This document shows positions 9,023 through 17,295 of a DNA stretch of 30,667 nucleotides, in pieces (the stretch's first letter is position 1; each line of letters begins with the position of its first letter). Origin of the DNA: a virus. The notes below the pieces were generated by a model. The model saw only the letters and a list, made by a program, of their open reading frames with translations, ran no database searches and was not told where the DNA came from. The position numbers and the translations under genes were made by a program. The stretch covers positions 1 to 30,667 of IMG/VR virus record IMGVR_UViG_3300025423_000064; one strand, 5' to 3'.

Positions 9023-9745
9023 TTATACGGGGATTTTAATAGTAGTGTGCGCTTTGATTTTGGTTGTGTCTTTAGGGTCTCTAAGGTTGTTTAACCGACC
9101 TACTTCTGCAATCCACGTGTTAAGAGTTGTGTACTTTTTACAGTGTTTGTAGCCATTGGGCCCTGTTGCAATTTGTTGCAAAGTTTCATTAGCCTTTACA
9201 AGATATGGCCGGCTTGTAGGGGTTGACGTTTTTTTACTCGATTGGGCGGCGTGGCTTTGAACACTGGGAATAGGGCTTTGGTATTCGTAGCAAACAATGG
9301 AAACGGTTTGCTGAAGTGGCTCGCCTGTTTGCCCGTCACGGATTGCTTCACGCAACTCAAAAGAATAAAGATACCAAAGAGTAGAAGAACCAGCAGCCGT
9401 TGGACCAGAGATTTTAAAAACCGGAGGTTGATATGTGTTTGGGATTGGCTCAACCCAGGAAATCAATTGTTCATACATTTCCGTAACGCTTCTGCCGCTA
9501 GGGAGCATGTCGTTTTGGAACATAATAGTCATCTGGGTTTGATACAAAGCACGGTCATACCACTGGGTTGCCGAGGTGTTTTTAGGGCGTTCTACAATTT
9601 GCCAACCACCAGCGCCTTGAACTTGACTAAATGTTGAGTCGCCAAGAAGGTTTCCGACAACGGGAAAATAAGCGTCATTGTTTACGCCTTGTGGTGTAAA
9701 CGTTACTTGTGTTTTTGTATTAACGTTGCCGTCTGCGTATCCCAT
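9023..9745 (-). CDS. LysM-containing tail/baseplate protein
   Basis: A 240-residue tail protein with a C-terminal LysM-like domain (residues about 176-240: RPYLVKANETLQQIA, then YTTLNTWIAEVGRLNNLRDP and AHTTIKIPV). The N-terminal 150 residues are a beta-rich virion domain (KTQVTFTPQGVNNDAYFPVVG). T4 gp53 and many hub-associated proteins carry such LysM-type modules, where they act in baseplate assembly or contact peptidoglycan. ATG at 9745 is preceded by AGGAAAAC. It is the first gene after the tape measure, the usual place for the hub-proximal tube initiator protein. A role as tail tube initiator is inferred from position. Confidence 0.75.
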   Translation of the reverse strand: MGYADGNVNTKTQVTFTPQGVNNDAYFPVVGNLLGDSTFSQVQGAGGWQIVERPKNTSATQWYDRALYQTQMTIMFQNDMLPSGRSVTEMYEQLISWVEPIPNTYQPPVFKISGPTAAGSSTLWYLYSFELREAIRDGQTGEPLQQTVSIVCYEYQSPIPSVQSHAAQSSKKTSTPTSRPYLVKANETLQQIATGPNGYKHCKKYTTLNTWIAEVGRLNNLRDPKDTTKIKAHTTIKIPV

Positions 9746-9759
9746 GTTTTCCTAGTCTA

Positions 9760-12700
9760 TCACTTTCCTGAAGTGCCCTGCTTGATGATTTTGAGCACAG
9801 CGCCCTTAAGGCCACCGTGCGGCGCGTTAAGAGCCGAACTAAACGCTTGCGCCATGCCGCTTGGTGTAAGACCAATGCTTGTGGCGGCGTTGGCAAAAGA
9901 CGTTTGAACCGCGCTGGCCAAAGCACTCATGTTTTGAGGGTTGAGGCCGTTCTTTTGCGCCACGCCAGTAGCGGCGTTTGCTTCCGCGACGGACTGAGCC
10001 TTGAGCGTTGCGGCGGCGTCCTTCAAAGCCTTGGCTGCGGCAAGGTTGCCGGCTGCGGCTTGAGCGGCTGCGGCTCGAGTGTCCGAAGCCGAGTCAAGAG
10101 CAGACGAAATTGAGGCGTGCGTTAATTGCGCATAAACGCTTGACGCGGTTCCAATGCCAAGGTTTCCTTGCGAGGCTTGCTTTAAAAGCGACTTACTTGC
10201 AGTGTCGTTTGCCATTTGATTCTTAATTGCATTTTGAGCGCCAGTTAACGAAACGCTTTGAGGCAATTGTGAAATTTGCGTCTTAACTTGATTTTCGGTT
10301 CCCTTAAGAACGCCTTGAACGTCGTTAAGAAGTGCTTGGTTTCCGCCAGACCAATTTGCGCTTGAGTATTTAGCATAAATGCTCTTAATAGCCGCTTGAG
10401 TGCTGGTGGGCAAAGTATTAAGAGATGGAACTTGTTTTTGCAAAGAGGCGTAGGTTAGAACAGTGCCTTCGTTACTTCCATAGCCGCCTTCATTCCGAGC
10501 CCATGAAAGGCTGCTGGAAACCCACGCTAAATTCGTCGCTTGCGCTGTCCAGTTTTTAAGATTTGCCGCATTGGCCGCAATAACCTTTGCGCTTGCAGCG
10601 CTGGTACTTAAACCTTTGAACAGATTCAGTTGACCTTGTACGTTTCTAATGGTTTGCTGGTCTTGATAGAACTTGGCGTAGTCTGATGTTGTTGCTTTAT
10701 TGCTTCCAATAAGGCCAGAAAGACGAGTCATGTCCGCTTGTGCGTTTAAAATTTCAGCATTTAGAGCGGCTGGGCCTAGCGCCACCGAACCCGTTGGCTT
10801 AATAGGTACGATTGGTTTTTGAGTTCCGCTTGAGCCGCCGCCAAACAAACCACCAAAAAAGTGGCCCAAGCCACCGATGGCAGAGCCAAGCCCCTTAGCA
10901 ATGTATGGCATAAGCATTGGGCCAATGGTTGACATGGCAAGCATGCCAATGGGGCCACCCAAAAGGCCGCCCGCAATGTCGCCCACACCAGCGCCGGCAA
11001 ATCTAGCAAGAAGACCACCGCCCTCTTTTTCAGCAAGACCAACAATGTCGTTGGCTCCTGTTTTTTCGACAAAAGAACCGACCTCTTTAAGGGCGCCACC
11101 TTGAATGCCACGAAGTTTGTCAAGGGTGGAGCCAATAAGTTGTTCTGCTTCCTTACCGCGTCCGGCTCCTTCAATCTTTCCTGCGTCAATAAGTGCTTGG
11201 CGAACGGAAGCCTTGGTGACTGCTTCGCCCTTAGTAAGCAAAGACTTTTCAACGTCTGAAAGGGCAGTTTTTTCACCCTTGCCAAACAGTTTTGCGAGAG
11301 GGTTTCCGCCACCGCCCACACCAGCAGCCTCGAGCATTTTGTCCGCAGCAAGGTTCATCTTGTCGGCGGGCGTTGAGAAAAGGTTGCTATTGCGGCTTAG
11401 CGAAGCAAAGAATCCTCCCAATTTGGTGCGCTGGATGCTTTCGTCCATAACGTCGCCACCGGCAATTTTGCCGTAGAAACGTCCAAGGCTGCCGGAAGCC
11501 TTTCCAAACATTCCGATGAATCCTTGTACTAACCTGGCACCTTTAGAAACAACAGCAACGCCAGCCATTGCGCCAATAAACTCTACAAGCGGAATAAGGA
11601 CTGCTTTGGTTTTGGTCAACCAAGTAATTATGTCGGCAAAAGCGTGGCCGAGACGAAGAGCGATAGGCGTAATCTCTTTACCAAAGCGAACAAGAGCAAC
11701 CATAACTTGTTCTTCGATGCGACGCATCTGCACTTGCGGCGTGTTCATTGCAATGGCAACGTCTTTATTGTAGTTCGCTGCCGTTGAGTGAGTGTCAATA
11801 TATTGCTGAATACCGGCAATTTGACCGACGTTGTTAATCAGGGCGTCAATGGTTGCGGAACTGCGTGAACCACCAAATGCCTTGGTAATAATAAGGTTCT
11901 GAAGCGTGTTCTGCCACTGGGCGCCCGAAACTGCGGCTCCATTAGCACCTGAAGTTGTGGTGCCTAATTGCGAAGCGGTGTAAGAGGCAAGGTGTCCTGT
12001 CGCCCAGGCGTTAATGACGCTTTTAGGAAGCGCGCCAGAAGTCCATTTTTCAAGTTGGTATTCTGCGGCAGCCCTACCCGTCAATACAACGCTGGAACCG
12101 TTTGCCAACTTTTCGGTAACGGGCAGTGTGGTGGCGGCAGGATTAAACGTTTGCATCTGCTTGCGCATGTATTCAGCCGCAGCGGTAATACCGTCTTTTT
12201 GCTGAAGCAACGCGCCCAACTGACCAACGTTAATGCCAAGCATGGACATAGCGGTTGAGCCCTGCGCACTAGGCGCGGTCATCAGGGTAAGCGCAGTCTT
12301 TGCGTACTGACCAGCGGTTGAACCTGGCGTACCCAATGTCGTCAGAAGGTCAACGAACGCAGAACCACTGGAAGCAGAGATATTGTGTGCCGACAGAGAG
12401 GCAAGAAGACCTCGACCCATGGCAGAGATAAACTCTGATTGCTTAATGTCACCAGCACCGACCGATGCGTTAACCCACGCGGCTGCGGACGCGGCGCTGG
12501 TGCCAACACCTTGCAGGTTGGCATTCATAACAGCACCCATGATTCGGGCAGACTGCTCTGAAGGGGCACCGCCGGAAACGCCACCAAGAACGTTCAGGTT
12601 TGCCGTTTGCTGAGCCATTTGCGCCAACTGCGCGTTAGTGGCACCAAGTCCTTTGTTCCAGTTGGCAGTTGCAGACGAAACACGGTAAATAATGTTTGCA

Positions 12701-13362
12701 ACGTCGGTAAGGTGCATACCGGTACGCTGAGCGATGCTCATTGCGGTTTGGCTCAAGAAAGGCATGCTGTTTTGTGCGCGCCCGGCTTGAGTAATTGATT
12801 GCGTAAGAGCAGAATTGAACGAAGCGTATTGCTTGACGGCTTCGTATGCAATACCGCCAACGGCAAAGGCACTCCACGTTGCAGCCTTCATCAACTCTGG
12901 CGTACCAAGGTTCCCGAGTTTTGTGAGAATGCTTGTTGACTCTGCGCGAGCGGTGCTTGCCGCCTTGCCCGCGGAGGCGGATTCAACATCCGCAGAAGCC
13001 ATTTCACGTGAGGCAGCAGCGGCTTCGTTCAACGCAACAATAAGGCCGCGAAGTTCTTCAATCTCTTTTGCCTGAACAGCAATGGCTTCTTCTGTTGCCT
13101 TTGTGTTTGCGTCCGTAGCAACTACGTTGTCTTCGCTTGCCTTGGCAACGTCGGCCATGACTTTGGCAAGGTCGCTAATTGATTTAGTTAAGTCGCTAGA
13201 AGCAGTCGTTGCGCTGTCAAGACCTTTAACAAGGTCGGCACCGACTTTGACGTTATCGTCCATCGACGTTGACAAGTCATCAATAGAGACCTGAAGGTTC
13301 TCAATATTTTTGACCGCATCAGACGTGCGGAACTCTAGATTAAAACTTAACTGTTCGTCCAT
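9760..13362 (-). CDS. Tape measure protein
   Basis: The tape measure protein sets tail length and is ejected through the tube. It is the longest gene here (1200 residues). Residues about 10-125 are a coiled coil (VKNIENLQVSIDDL, SDLTKSISDLAKVMADVAKA, KEIEELRGLIVALNEAAAAS). Hydrophobic segments lie near residues 580-605 (VLIPLVEFIGAMAGVAVV) and 780-845 (Gly-rich, GDIAGGLLGGPIGML to GGLGHFFGGLFGGG), as expected for a membrane-inserting ejected protein. The rest is Ala/Gln/Ser-rich helix. ATG at 13,362 follows AAGGG with six bases between. It directly follows the chaperone pair, the canonical order. I see no lytic transglycosylase or peptidase motif, which many tape measures of this size carry. 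Confidence 0.93.
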   Translation of the reverse strand: MDEQLSFNLEFRTSDAVKNIENLQVSIDDLSTSMDDNVKVGADLVKGLDSATTASSDLTKSISDLAKVMADVAKASEDNVVATDANTKATEEAIAVQAKEIEELRGLIVALNEAAAASREMASADVESASAGKAASTARAESTSILTKLGNLGTPELMKAATWSAFAVGGIAYEAVKQYASFNSALTQSITQAGRAQNSMPFLSQTAMSIAQRTGMHLTDVANIIYRVSSATANWNKGLGATNAQLAQMAQQTANLNVLGGVSGGAPSEQSARIMGAVMNANLQGVGTSAASAAAWVNASVGAGDIKQSEFISAMGRGLLASLSAHNISASSGSAFVDLLTTLGTPGSTAGQYAKTALTLMTAPSAQGSTAMSMLGINVGQLGALLQQKDGITAAAEYMRKQMQTFNPAATTLPVTEKLANGSSVVLTGRAAAEYQLEKWTSGALPKSVINAWATGHLASYTASQLGTTTSGANGAAVSGAQWQNTLQNLIITKAFGGSRSSATIDALINNVGQIAGIQQYIDTHSTAANYNKDVAIAMNTPQVQMRRIEEQVMVALVRFGKEITPIALRLGHAFADIITWLTKTKAVLIPLVEFIGAMAGVAVVSKGARLVQGFIGMFGKASGSLGRFYGKIAGGDVMDESIQRTKLGGFFASLSRNSNLFSTPADKMNLAADKMLEAAGVGGGGNPLAKLFGKGEKTALSDVEKSLLTKGEAVTKASVRQALIDAGKIEGAGRGKEAEQLIGSTLDKLRGIQGGALKEVGSFVEKTGANDIVGLAEKEGGGLLARFAGAGVGDIAGGLLGGPIGMLAMSTIGPMLMPYIAKGLGSAIGGLGHFFGGLFGGGSSGTQKPIVPIKPTGSVALGPAALNAEILNAQADMTRLSGLIGSNKATTSDYAKFYQDQQTIRNVQGQLNLFKGLSTSAASAKVIAANAANLKNWTAQATNLAWVSSSLSWARNEGGYGSNEGTVLTYASLQKQVPSLNTLPTSTQAAIKSIYAKYSSANWSGGNQALLNDVQGVLKGTENQVKTQISQLPQSVSLTGAQNAIKNQMANDTASKSLLKQASQGNLGIGTASSVYAQLTHASISSALDSASDTRAAAAQAAAGNLAAAKALKDAAATLKAQSVAEANAATGVAQKNGLNPQNMSALASAVQTSFANAATSIGLTPSGMAQAFSSALNAPHGGLKGAVLKIIKQGTSGK

Positions 13363-13375
13363 AATTGGCCCTTAT

Positions 13376-13410
13376 AAACAAGAAAACCGCTACCCCCGTA
13401 GAGGTAGCGG
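13376..13410 (-). terminator. Hairpin with U-rich tail between tail chaperone and tape measure
   Basis: On the minus strand, CCGCTACC (13,410-13,403) and GGTAGCGG (13,394-13,387) form an 8-bp stem with an 8-base loop, extendable by a G-U and an A-U pair. The run TTTTCTTGTTT follows immediately. This is a factor-independent terminator in form, lying inside an operon. It would lower tape measure expression relative to tube and sheath. Confidence 0.7.
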
Positions 13411-13451
13411 CTGTCCTGCCGCCCAAGTAAATTTGTAAGCGGAGTTGGTGG

Positions 13452-13679
13452 TTAGAAAATCTTGGCTAGGTTCTTTGCGAATTCATAGCCAATTAGTTCC
13501 GCGAGAACTTTGATTTCTTCGATTTTTTCTGAATTCTTTAATTTCATTGCGCTTTGAAGCACGGCAATGCTAATCATGTAGTCTTCAGTGCCCTGGCTTA
13601 GTAGGACGTTTGGGTCCATGCCTAGGTATGCGGCATACCCCGCCGATTCAACGTAGGGGTCTTCGCGCAGGGCTTCTAG
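13452..13679 (-). CDS. Tail assembly chaperone frameshift extension (gpT-like)
   Basis: A 75-codon open frame with no suitable start of its own, in the -1 frame relative to the upstream chaperone. It opens a few codons before that gene's TAG and ends at TAA 13,454-13,452. Its translation begins LEALREDPYVESAGYAAYLG and is helical and acidic in its first half. In contractile- and flexible-tail phages, a short -1 frameshift product placed just before the tape measure is fused to the preceding chaperone and binds the tape measure. The exit region reads GAA ACT TTC TAG, allowing the Phe tRNA to slip from TTC to TTT. An ATG 20 codons in could allow separate translation but has no clear ribosome site. 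Confidence 0.75.
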   Translation of the reverse strand, partial: LEALREDPYVESAGYAAYLGMDPNVLLSQGTEDYMISIAVLQSAMKLKNSEKIEEIKVLAELIGYEFAKNLAKIF

Positions 13680-14221
13680 AAAGTTTCGTCAGCCTCATTG
13701 TTGGCAATGTTGCTCCAACGGAACAAACGGTTTGCCGTTTCAATGAGGTCACCCTCTGCAAAGAAGGTGGCGACAACAACATCTGTGGCGCGCGCGGCTT
13801 CAATACCAAGCGCAGCGGCCATGTCCTCGTCAAAGCGCGTCCAAGGGCTGTGAGGCTCGTTGGGACGAAGCGACAACTTATTGTCCTTGTCGCCATCTAC
13901 AACAGCGTAGATACCGATGCAAGCGTCAAGAAGCATCTCAGCGTTGGCCAAGAATGACCAGTCTGTGTTCTTGTCGGCCTTTGCCTTGTTTTGATACTTC
14001 TCAATTGTCTTGCCCAGTTTCGTTGCCGAAACAGGCTTGAAGCGCAGGTAAAGTTCTGGGTTGTCCCAGCGTGGAACCTTAATGTCAATGTACAAGTCAT
14101 TAACAATTTGCTCACGGCGCTTCTTCAGCGACAGAAGGGGAGTTGCTTCCGCAGGAGCAGAGACAATCTCCCCCTCTGTTGCCGTAGAAATTTCTTGCCC
14201 GTCAATAGTAAAATCAACCAT
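13676..14221 (-). CDS. Tail assembly chaperone (gpG-like)
   Basis: Tail assembly chaperone of 181 residues, which coats the tape measure while tube subunits polymerise. The N-terminal 30 residues are acidic and low-complexity. The core reads VPRWDNPELYLRFKPVSATKLGKTIEKYQ, then FLANAEMLLDACIGIYAVVDG and LGIEAARATDVVVATFFAEGD, a pattern I associate with chaperones of actinobacterial phages. ATG at 14,221 follows GGAGGAAAC. The position between tube and tape measure, together with a -1 open frame overlapping its stop, is the diagnostic arrangement. The fused product would be about 256 residues if slippage occurs at the last sense codon. Confidence 0.85.
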   Translation of the reverse strand: MVDFTIDGQEISTATEGEIVSAPAEATPLLSLKKRREQIVNDLYIDIKVPRWDNPELYLRFKPVSATKLGKTIEKYQNKAKADKNTDWSFLANAEMLLDACIGIYAVVDGDKDNKLSLRPNEPHSPWTRFDEDMAAALGIEAARATDVVVATFFAEGDLIETANRLFRWSNIANNEADETF

Positions 14222-14246
14222 GTTTCCTCCAAGGTTTATAATGTTG

Positions 14247-14263
14247 CTAGTCTATCAGACTAG
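14247..14263. repeat. Perfect 7-bp inverted repeat at tail tube stop codon
   Basis: CTAGTCT (14,247-14,253) and AGACTAG (14,257-14,263) are complementary, with a three-base loop. The hairpin contains the tube gene TAG and sits between tube and chaperone genes. It has no U-run, so a processing or stability role is more likely than termination. The 11-mer ctagtctatca at 14,247 also occurs at 9752-9762, over the tape measure stop. Confidence 0.55.
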
Positions 14264-14838
14264 ATGATTGTTTGAGTGCCCCAAAGAGAAGCGCCCATTG
14301 AGGTGCTCGGCGTGGTCGAACCATCGGAGCCGACGCCGTTAGCCGTAACAAGGCCAACCGTCTCGACCGAAAGGCCAACTTCAAGCAAACGAACGCTGTT
14401 GCTGTTCGAGTCAGTACCACCAGGCATAGCCTTGTTGATGCGACCCGTGTAGACAGTGGCAGCGCCCCAGGCGTTACCGCCGTCGTCAAGGGGCTGAACC
14501 GTGACCTGCGCAATTGAGTTACCAATCACGCTAGTAAGGTCCTGCCACAGAGCGTTGTCTGTGCCGGTGTTCCAAGCCTTTGAGATTGAAACGTCCGAGT
14601 ACGTGGGGAGGGCCAAGAACGAAATCTCGGGACCCATGCCGCCGGGACGATGCTTGTTGATTGTGCTCTGCACGTCGCCGCCGCTGAACTTGTCGAACGT
14701 TACGGATGCGTTTGCAGCAAGGTTGCTCGAGAAGGTAACGTTGGAAGGCGCCGTAAGAATGCTGAGCGACACAAGAAACTGCTGCTCGGAACCAAAGTAC
14801 GTAGGTGTCCCTGCGTTGGTGTAATTTGTTGATGACAT
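14260..14838 (-). CDS. Tail tube protein
   Basis: Inner tail tube subunit of 192 residues, expected to stack as hexameric rings inside the sheath. It is beta-rich (FLVSLSILTAPSNVTFSSNL, FDKFSGGDVQSTINKHRPGG, AQVTVQPLDDGG), with the segment KHRPGGMGPEISF resembling the tube loop of related phages. ATG at 14,838 follows AAGGAAAAC. It lies immediately after the sheath and before the chaperones, the conserved order sheath, tube, chaperone, tape measure. The identity is secure by position and size, less so by motif. Confidence 0.85.
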   Translation of the reverse strand: MSSTNYTNAGTPTYFGSEQQFLVSLSILTAPSNVTFSSNLAANASVTFDKFSGGDVQSTINKHRPGGMGPEISFLALPTYSDVSISKAWNTGTDNALWQDLTSVIGNSIAQVTVQPLDDGGNAWGAATVYTGRINKAMPGGTDSNSNSVRLLEVGLSVETVGLVTANGVGSDGSTTPSTSMGASLWGTQTII

Positions 14839-14864
14839 TTGTTTTCCTTAAAGGCTAGTTCTGA

Positions 14865-16409
14865 TTATTGGGGAAGCGTAGCGGTTACGGCGTACTTGGC
14901 AATGCTGATGTTCACAAACTCACCGAATGGCGACATTTTGAGGCTCACAACAGCGTTGATTTGACCGGCCTGAATGGTGGCAGGGGTGTTGACCGTTGGG
15001 CCAACGTTGACCACGTAGGCGCTGCCGGCTGTTGGGCCGTACAGGCTTCCGCGCAGCCAGTATGCCTGGCACTGAGCGCCGAGGGCACCCGACAACTTCG
15101 AGAACAACTGTCCCTTGCCGTCGATTTCCTGGAACACGTATCCTTCTGCGATGGCGTCGAACTGCTTGACAACCTGCATGCGGAAGCGCACGTTGCTGAA
15201 GTAAATCCAAGCAGGGTTCACGGCAGCGGAGCGGAAGCCATAGATGCAGATTGTGCCAACGTTAGGTACGTTACGAACAACGTTCACACCGGCAGAGTTC
15301 AGGGTGCCGCGGTCGGCGGCGCTGTAAACTTGAGTAACACCAGTCACGTACGAGGCGGCACCGTTGACCAAACCAGCGGCAGGCACGTTTGAGTCGTGTC
15401 CAGCGTCGGTCTGTGCAATCTTGGCGGCAGCCAAAGCAACAGGGGCGACTGTGCGAGTAAACGCGTAGGGGTTTGTTGCCGAGGGGTTGGTGTTGACGTT
15501 ACCGGGGGTCAGCAGCCAAGGTCCGAAAAACGCGGCGTACGAAGGGTCGGTAACGCTCGAGTTGCCCTGGAAGGTCGACACGGCGGAAGCAACGGTGGTT
15601 GCGGTGGCCGAGTTGGGCGCGTCCAGCAAGGCGACACGGTTAAAGGCAGCGGCGTGGTTAGCAAGGCTAACGTACATTGCAGCGTCGGTGTTACCGGGGT
15701 ACGAAACCTGACCGGGACCGTAGGCTTCGGTGATTGAAGCAAGAGCGGCTGTAACGTCAACGTCGACAACAGCAACGTCCGTACCACCGGTCATGTAAAC
15801 AACGAGAGGCGCGGCGGTTGTGGTCGGCAGTGTCGAAGCACCGGCAGACGAGGCGGCGCTAACAAGGCCCTGATAAAGAGGCAGCGAGTTAATCCAGTTG
15901 ATAATGTCGGTGTCACCAGAAAGACCAGTGATTGAAGCGTTGATGTTTCCGTTGTACGCAATTGTGGCGCTGTAGTTACCGGCTGAAATGTAGTTAACGG
16001 TAACGATAACACCGTTGGCGGCGGCGCTTGACGAGTTAGCCCATGTTCCCTTACCGCTAGCGGTAAGAGTCCAGGCACCACCAGTTGTGCCGGAAGTGGC
16101 GGCAACACCGGTCGAAGTGGGCTGAACGCGGACTACGTAAGCCTGCATGCCGCCTTCACGGAAATACGTGTCAAGGGCGTCGTACAGCAATGTGCTGTTT
16201 ACGTTGGCGGTTGTGTAGCGACCAGTAATCTGACCGTTCACAATCTGACCGAACACGGCGTTAAAGTCGTTCATTGACTGAACGGGGACCGGAATGTTGG
16301 CAGGACCGGCGGCAACACCAAGTGCAAACCAAGTACCCGTGGGGTTTTGGACTGCAACATTGGCGGCATTAGCGGTCACTGTAACATAAGTGCCTGGGGC
16401 TTGAGCCAT
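14865..16409 (-). CDS. Tail sheath protein
   Basis: Contractile tail sheath subunit of 514 residues, which marks this phage as a myovirus. The N-terminus (MAQAPGTYVTVTANAANVAV, then TGTWFALGVAAGPANIPVPV, MNDFNAVFG) has the sheath domain order. Residues about 80-105 contain LLYDALDTYFREGGMQAYVVRV, a highly typical sheath element. The C-terminal third carries the conserved GVNVVRNVPNVGTICIYGFRS segment, the WIYFSNVRFRMQVVKQFDAIAEGYVFQ helix and the final NAVVSLKMSPFGEFVNISI arm. ATG at 16,409 follows AGGAG. Residues 120-260 include a variable Ala/Thr-rich surface domain. The start overlaps the stop of the upstream small gene. Confidence 0.95.
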   Translation of the reverse strand: MAQAPGTYVTVTANAANVAVQNPTGTWFALGVAAGPANIPVPVQSMNDFNAVFGQIVNGQITGRYTTANVNSTLLYDALDTYFREGGMQAYVVRVQPTSTGVAATSGTTGGAWTLTASGKGTWANSSSAAANGVIVTVNYISAGNYSATIAYNGNINASITGLSGDTDIINWINSLPLYQGLVSAASSAGASTLPTTTAAPLVVYMTGGTDVAVVDVDVTAALASITEAYGPGQVSYPGNTDAAMYVSLANHAAAFNRVALLDAPNSATATTVASAVSTFQGNSSVTDPSYAAFFGPWLLTPGNVNTNPSATNPYAFTRTVAPVALAAAKIAQTDAGHDSNVPAAGLVNGAASYVTGVTQVYSAADRGTLNSAGVNVVRNVPNVGTICIYGFRSAAVNPAWIYFSNVRFRMQVVKQFDAIAEGYVFQEIDGKGQLFSKLSGALGAQCQAYWLRGSLYGPTAGSAYVVNVGPTVNTPATIQAGQINAVVSLKMSPFGEFVNISIAKYAVTATLPQ

Positions 16410-16663
16410 TAGATTTCTCCTGTGCTAGTTGAAACAGTTTCCTGATTCTTAGAATTTTTTGTTGTTGTGGCGGCCTTTGGTGCTACTTCTTGAACCGGCG
16501 CTTCGACTACGGGCGTAGGGACAATAGTGGCTTGACCATTTGAGATAAGGTCCTCAATAACCGGCGTCTGATTGACAGTGTGGATTTCTCCTTGTGCCAT
16601 CGGTTGCCCCAAGTCGTCAAATACTACATAGTTCGACTGGATTAGAATTGTGATTTGATTCAT
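16409..16663 (-). CDS. Small protein upstream of tail sheath, unknown function
   Basis: An 84-residue protein that I do not recognise. Residues 1-45 look like a small beta domain (ITILIQSNYVVFDDLGQPMA). Residues 46-84 are a disordered Pro/Ala/Thr/Val tail (VVEAPVQEVAPKAATTT). Its ATG overlaps the stop of the tail terminator-like gene (ATGA), and its TAG abuts the sheath ATG, so translational coupling is likely. The plan of a short folded head with a charged or disordered tail is shared with the gene at 18,738-19,046, but no residue-level similarity is obvious. Confidence 0.8.
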   Translation of the reverse strand: MNQITILIQSNYVVFDDLGQPMAQGEIHTVNQTPVIEDLISNGQATIVPTPVVEAPVQEVAPKAATTTKNSKNQETVSTSTGEI

Positions 16664-17295
16664 AGCGATTCTTTCTCGACGGTAATGTTGTACGTTTCCA
16701 CTTCTGGCAACGGCGCTGGGGCCGCTGTAGAGGGAGCAGGAACACCACCAAAGATGTTCATTACATTGCCGATGGTAACCAAGAAACGAATGTGCGATAC
16801 GCCGGTTGTTCGACCGGAACTGTGTTCGCCTTCAAGGTATTCTTCGCCCACCCAAATAGTGCTTTCGGCAAGACCGCCGAGGGCACGATTTTGAACAATG
16901 CAGGTACGGATACAGGACGCATACGCCTGTGTAAGTGCTTCTGTTTCTTGCCAGTCGGTTGTACCATAAATGTACACCATAACGTCAACGTGAAAGTGAG
17001 CACGAACATTGTTTTGGTAAATCTCTGGTTGCCCGGCTGTGCCAGGAACCGTTACTAACACTGCTGCCTTTGCGTTGCGGGGCAGTGTGCGATAATCGGG
17101 GCGGTGGCGATATTCAAAAGGAACGGCAAGAACGTTACTTCCAATTGCACGATTGAATTCGGCAATGTAAGTTGGAAACCACGTCTGAAGCGTGTTGTAA
17201 AAAGCCTCTTGAACTGAATGACCGCCGTAGACCGGACCGTAAGCATCGCCAAGGTCTGTCATGGACCAATTTGTCCACCACTCTTTGTTTGCCAT
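16660..17295 (-). CDS. Tail terminator-like protein
   Basis: A 211-residue protein placed where the tail terminator or tail-to-head joining protein lies. Its centre has the strand/helix rhythm of such proteins: AAVLVTVPGTAGQPEIYQNN, VRAHFHVDVMVYIYGTT, then a long helix EALTQAYASCIRTCIVQNRA and a final strand GVSHIRFLVTIGNV. The N-terminus is aromatic-rich (KEWWTNWSMTDLG). It is between the gpG-like completion gene and the small protein before the sheath, a standard slot in contractile-tail phages. It would cap the tube or sheath at the neck. Confidence 0.65.
   Translation of the reverse strand: MANKEWWTNWSMTDLGDAYGPVYGGHSVQEAFYNTLQTWFPTYIAEFNRAIGSNVLAVPFEYRHRPDYRTLPRNAKAAVLVTVPGTAGQPEIYQNNVRAHFHVDVMVYIYGTTDWQETEALTQAYASCIRTCIVQNRALGGLAESTIWVGEEYLEGEHSSGRTTGVSHIRFLVTIGNVMNIFGGVPAPSTAAPAPLPEVETYNITVEKESL

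Noticed and set aside
10776-11351. 191-residue open frame inside the tape measure gene
   Set aside because: It is fully overlapped by the 1200-residue tape measure and has Leu/Arg/Cys-rich out-of-frame composition.
9760-13362. Peptidoglycan hydrolase domain in the tape measure protein
   Set aside because: I searched the translation for transglycosylase and peptidase-like motifs and saw none.
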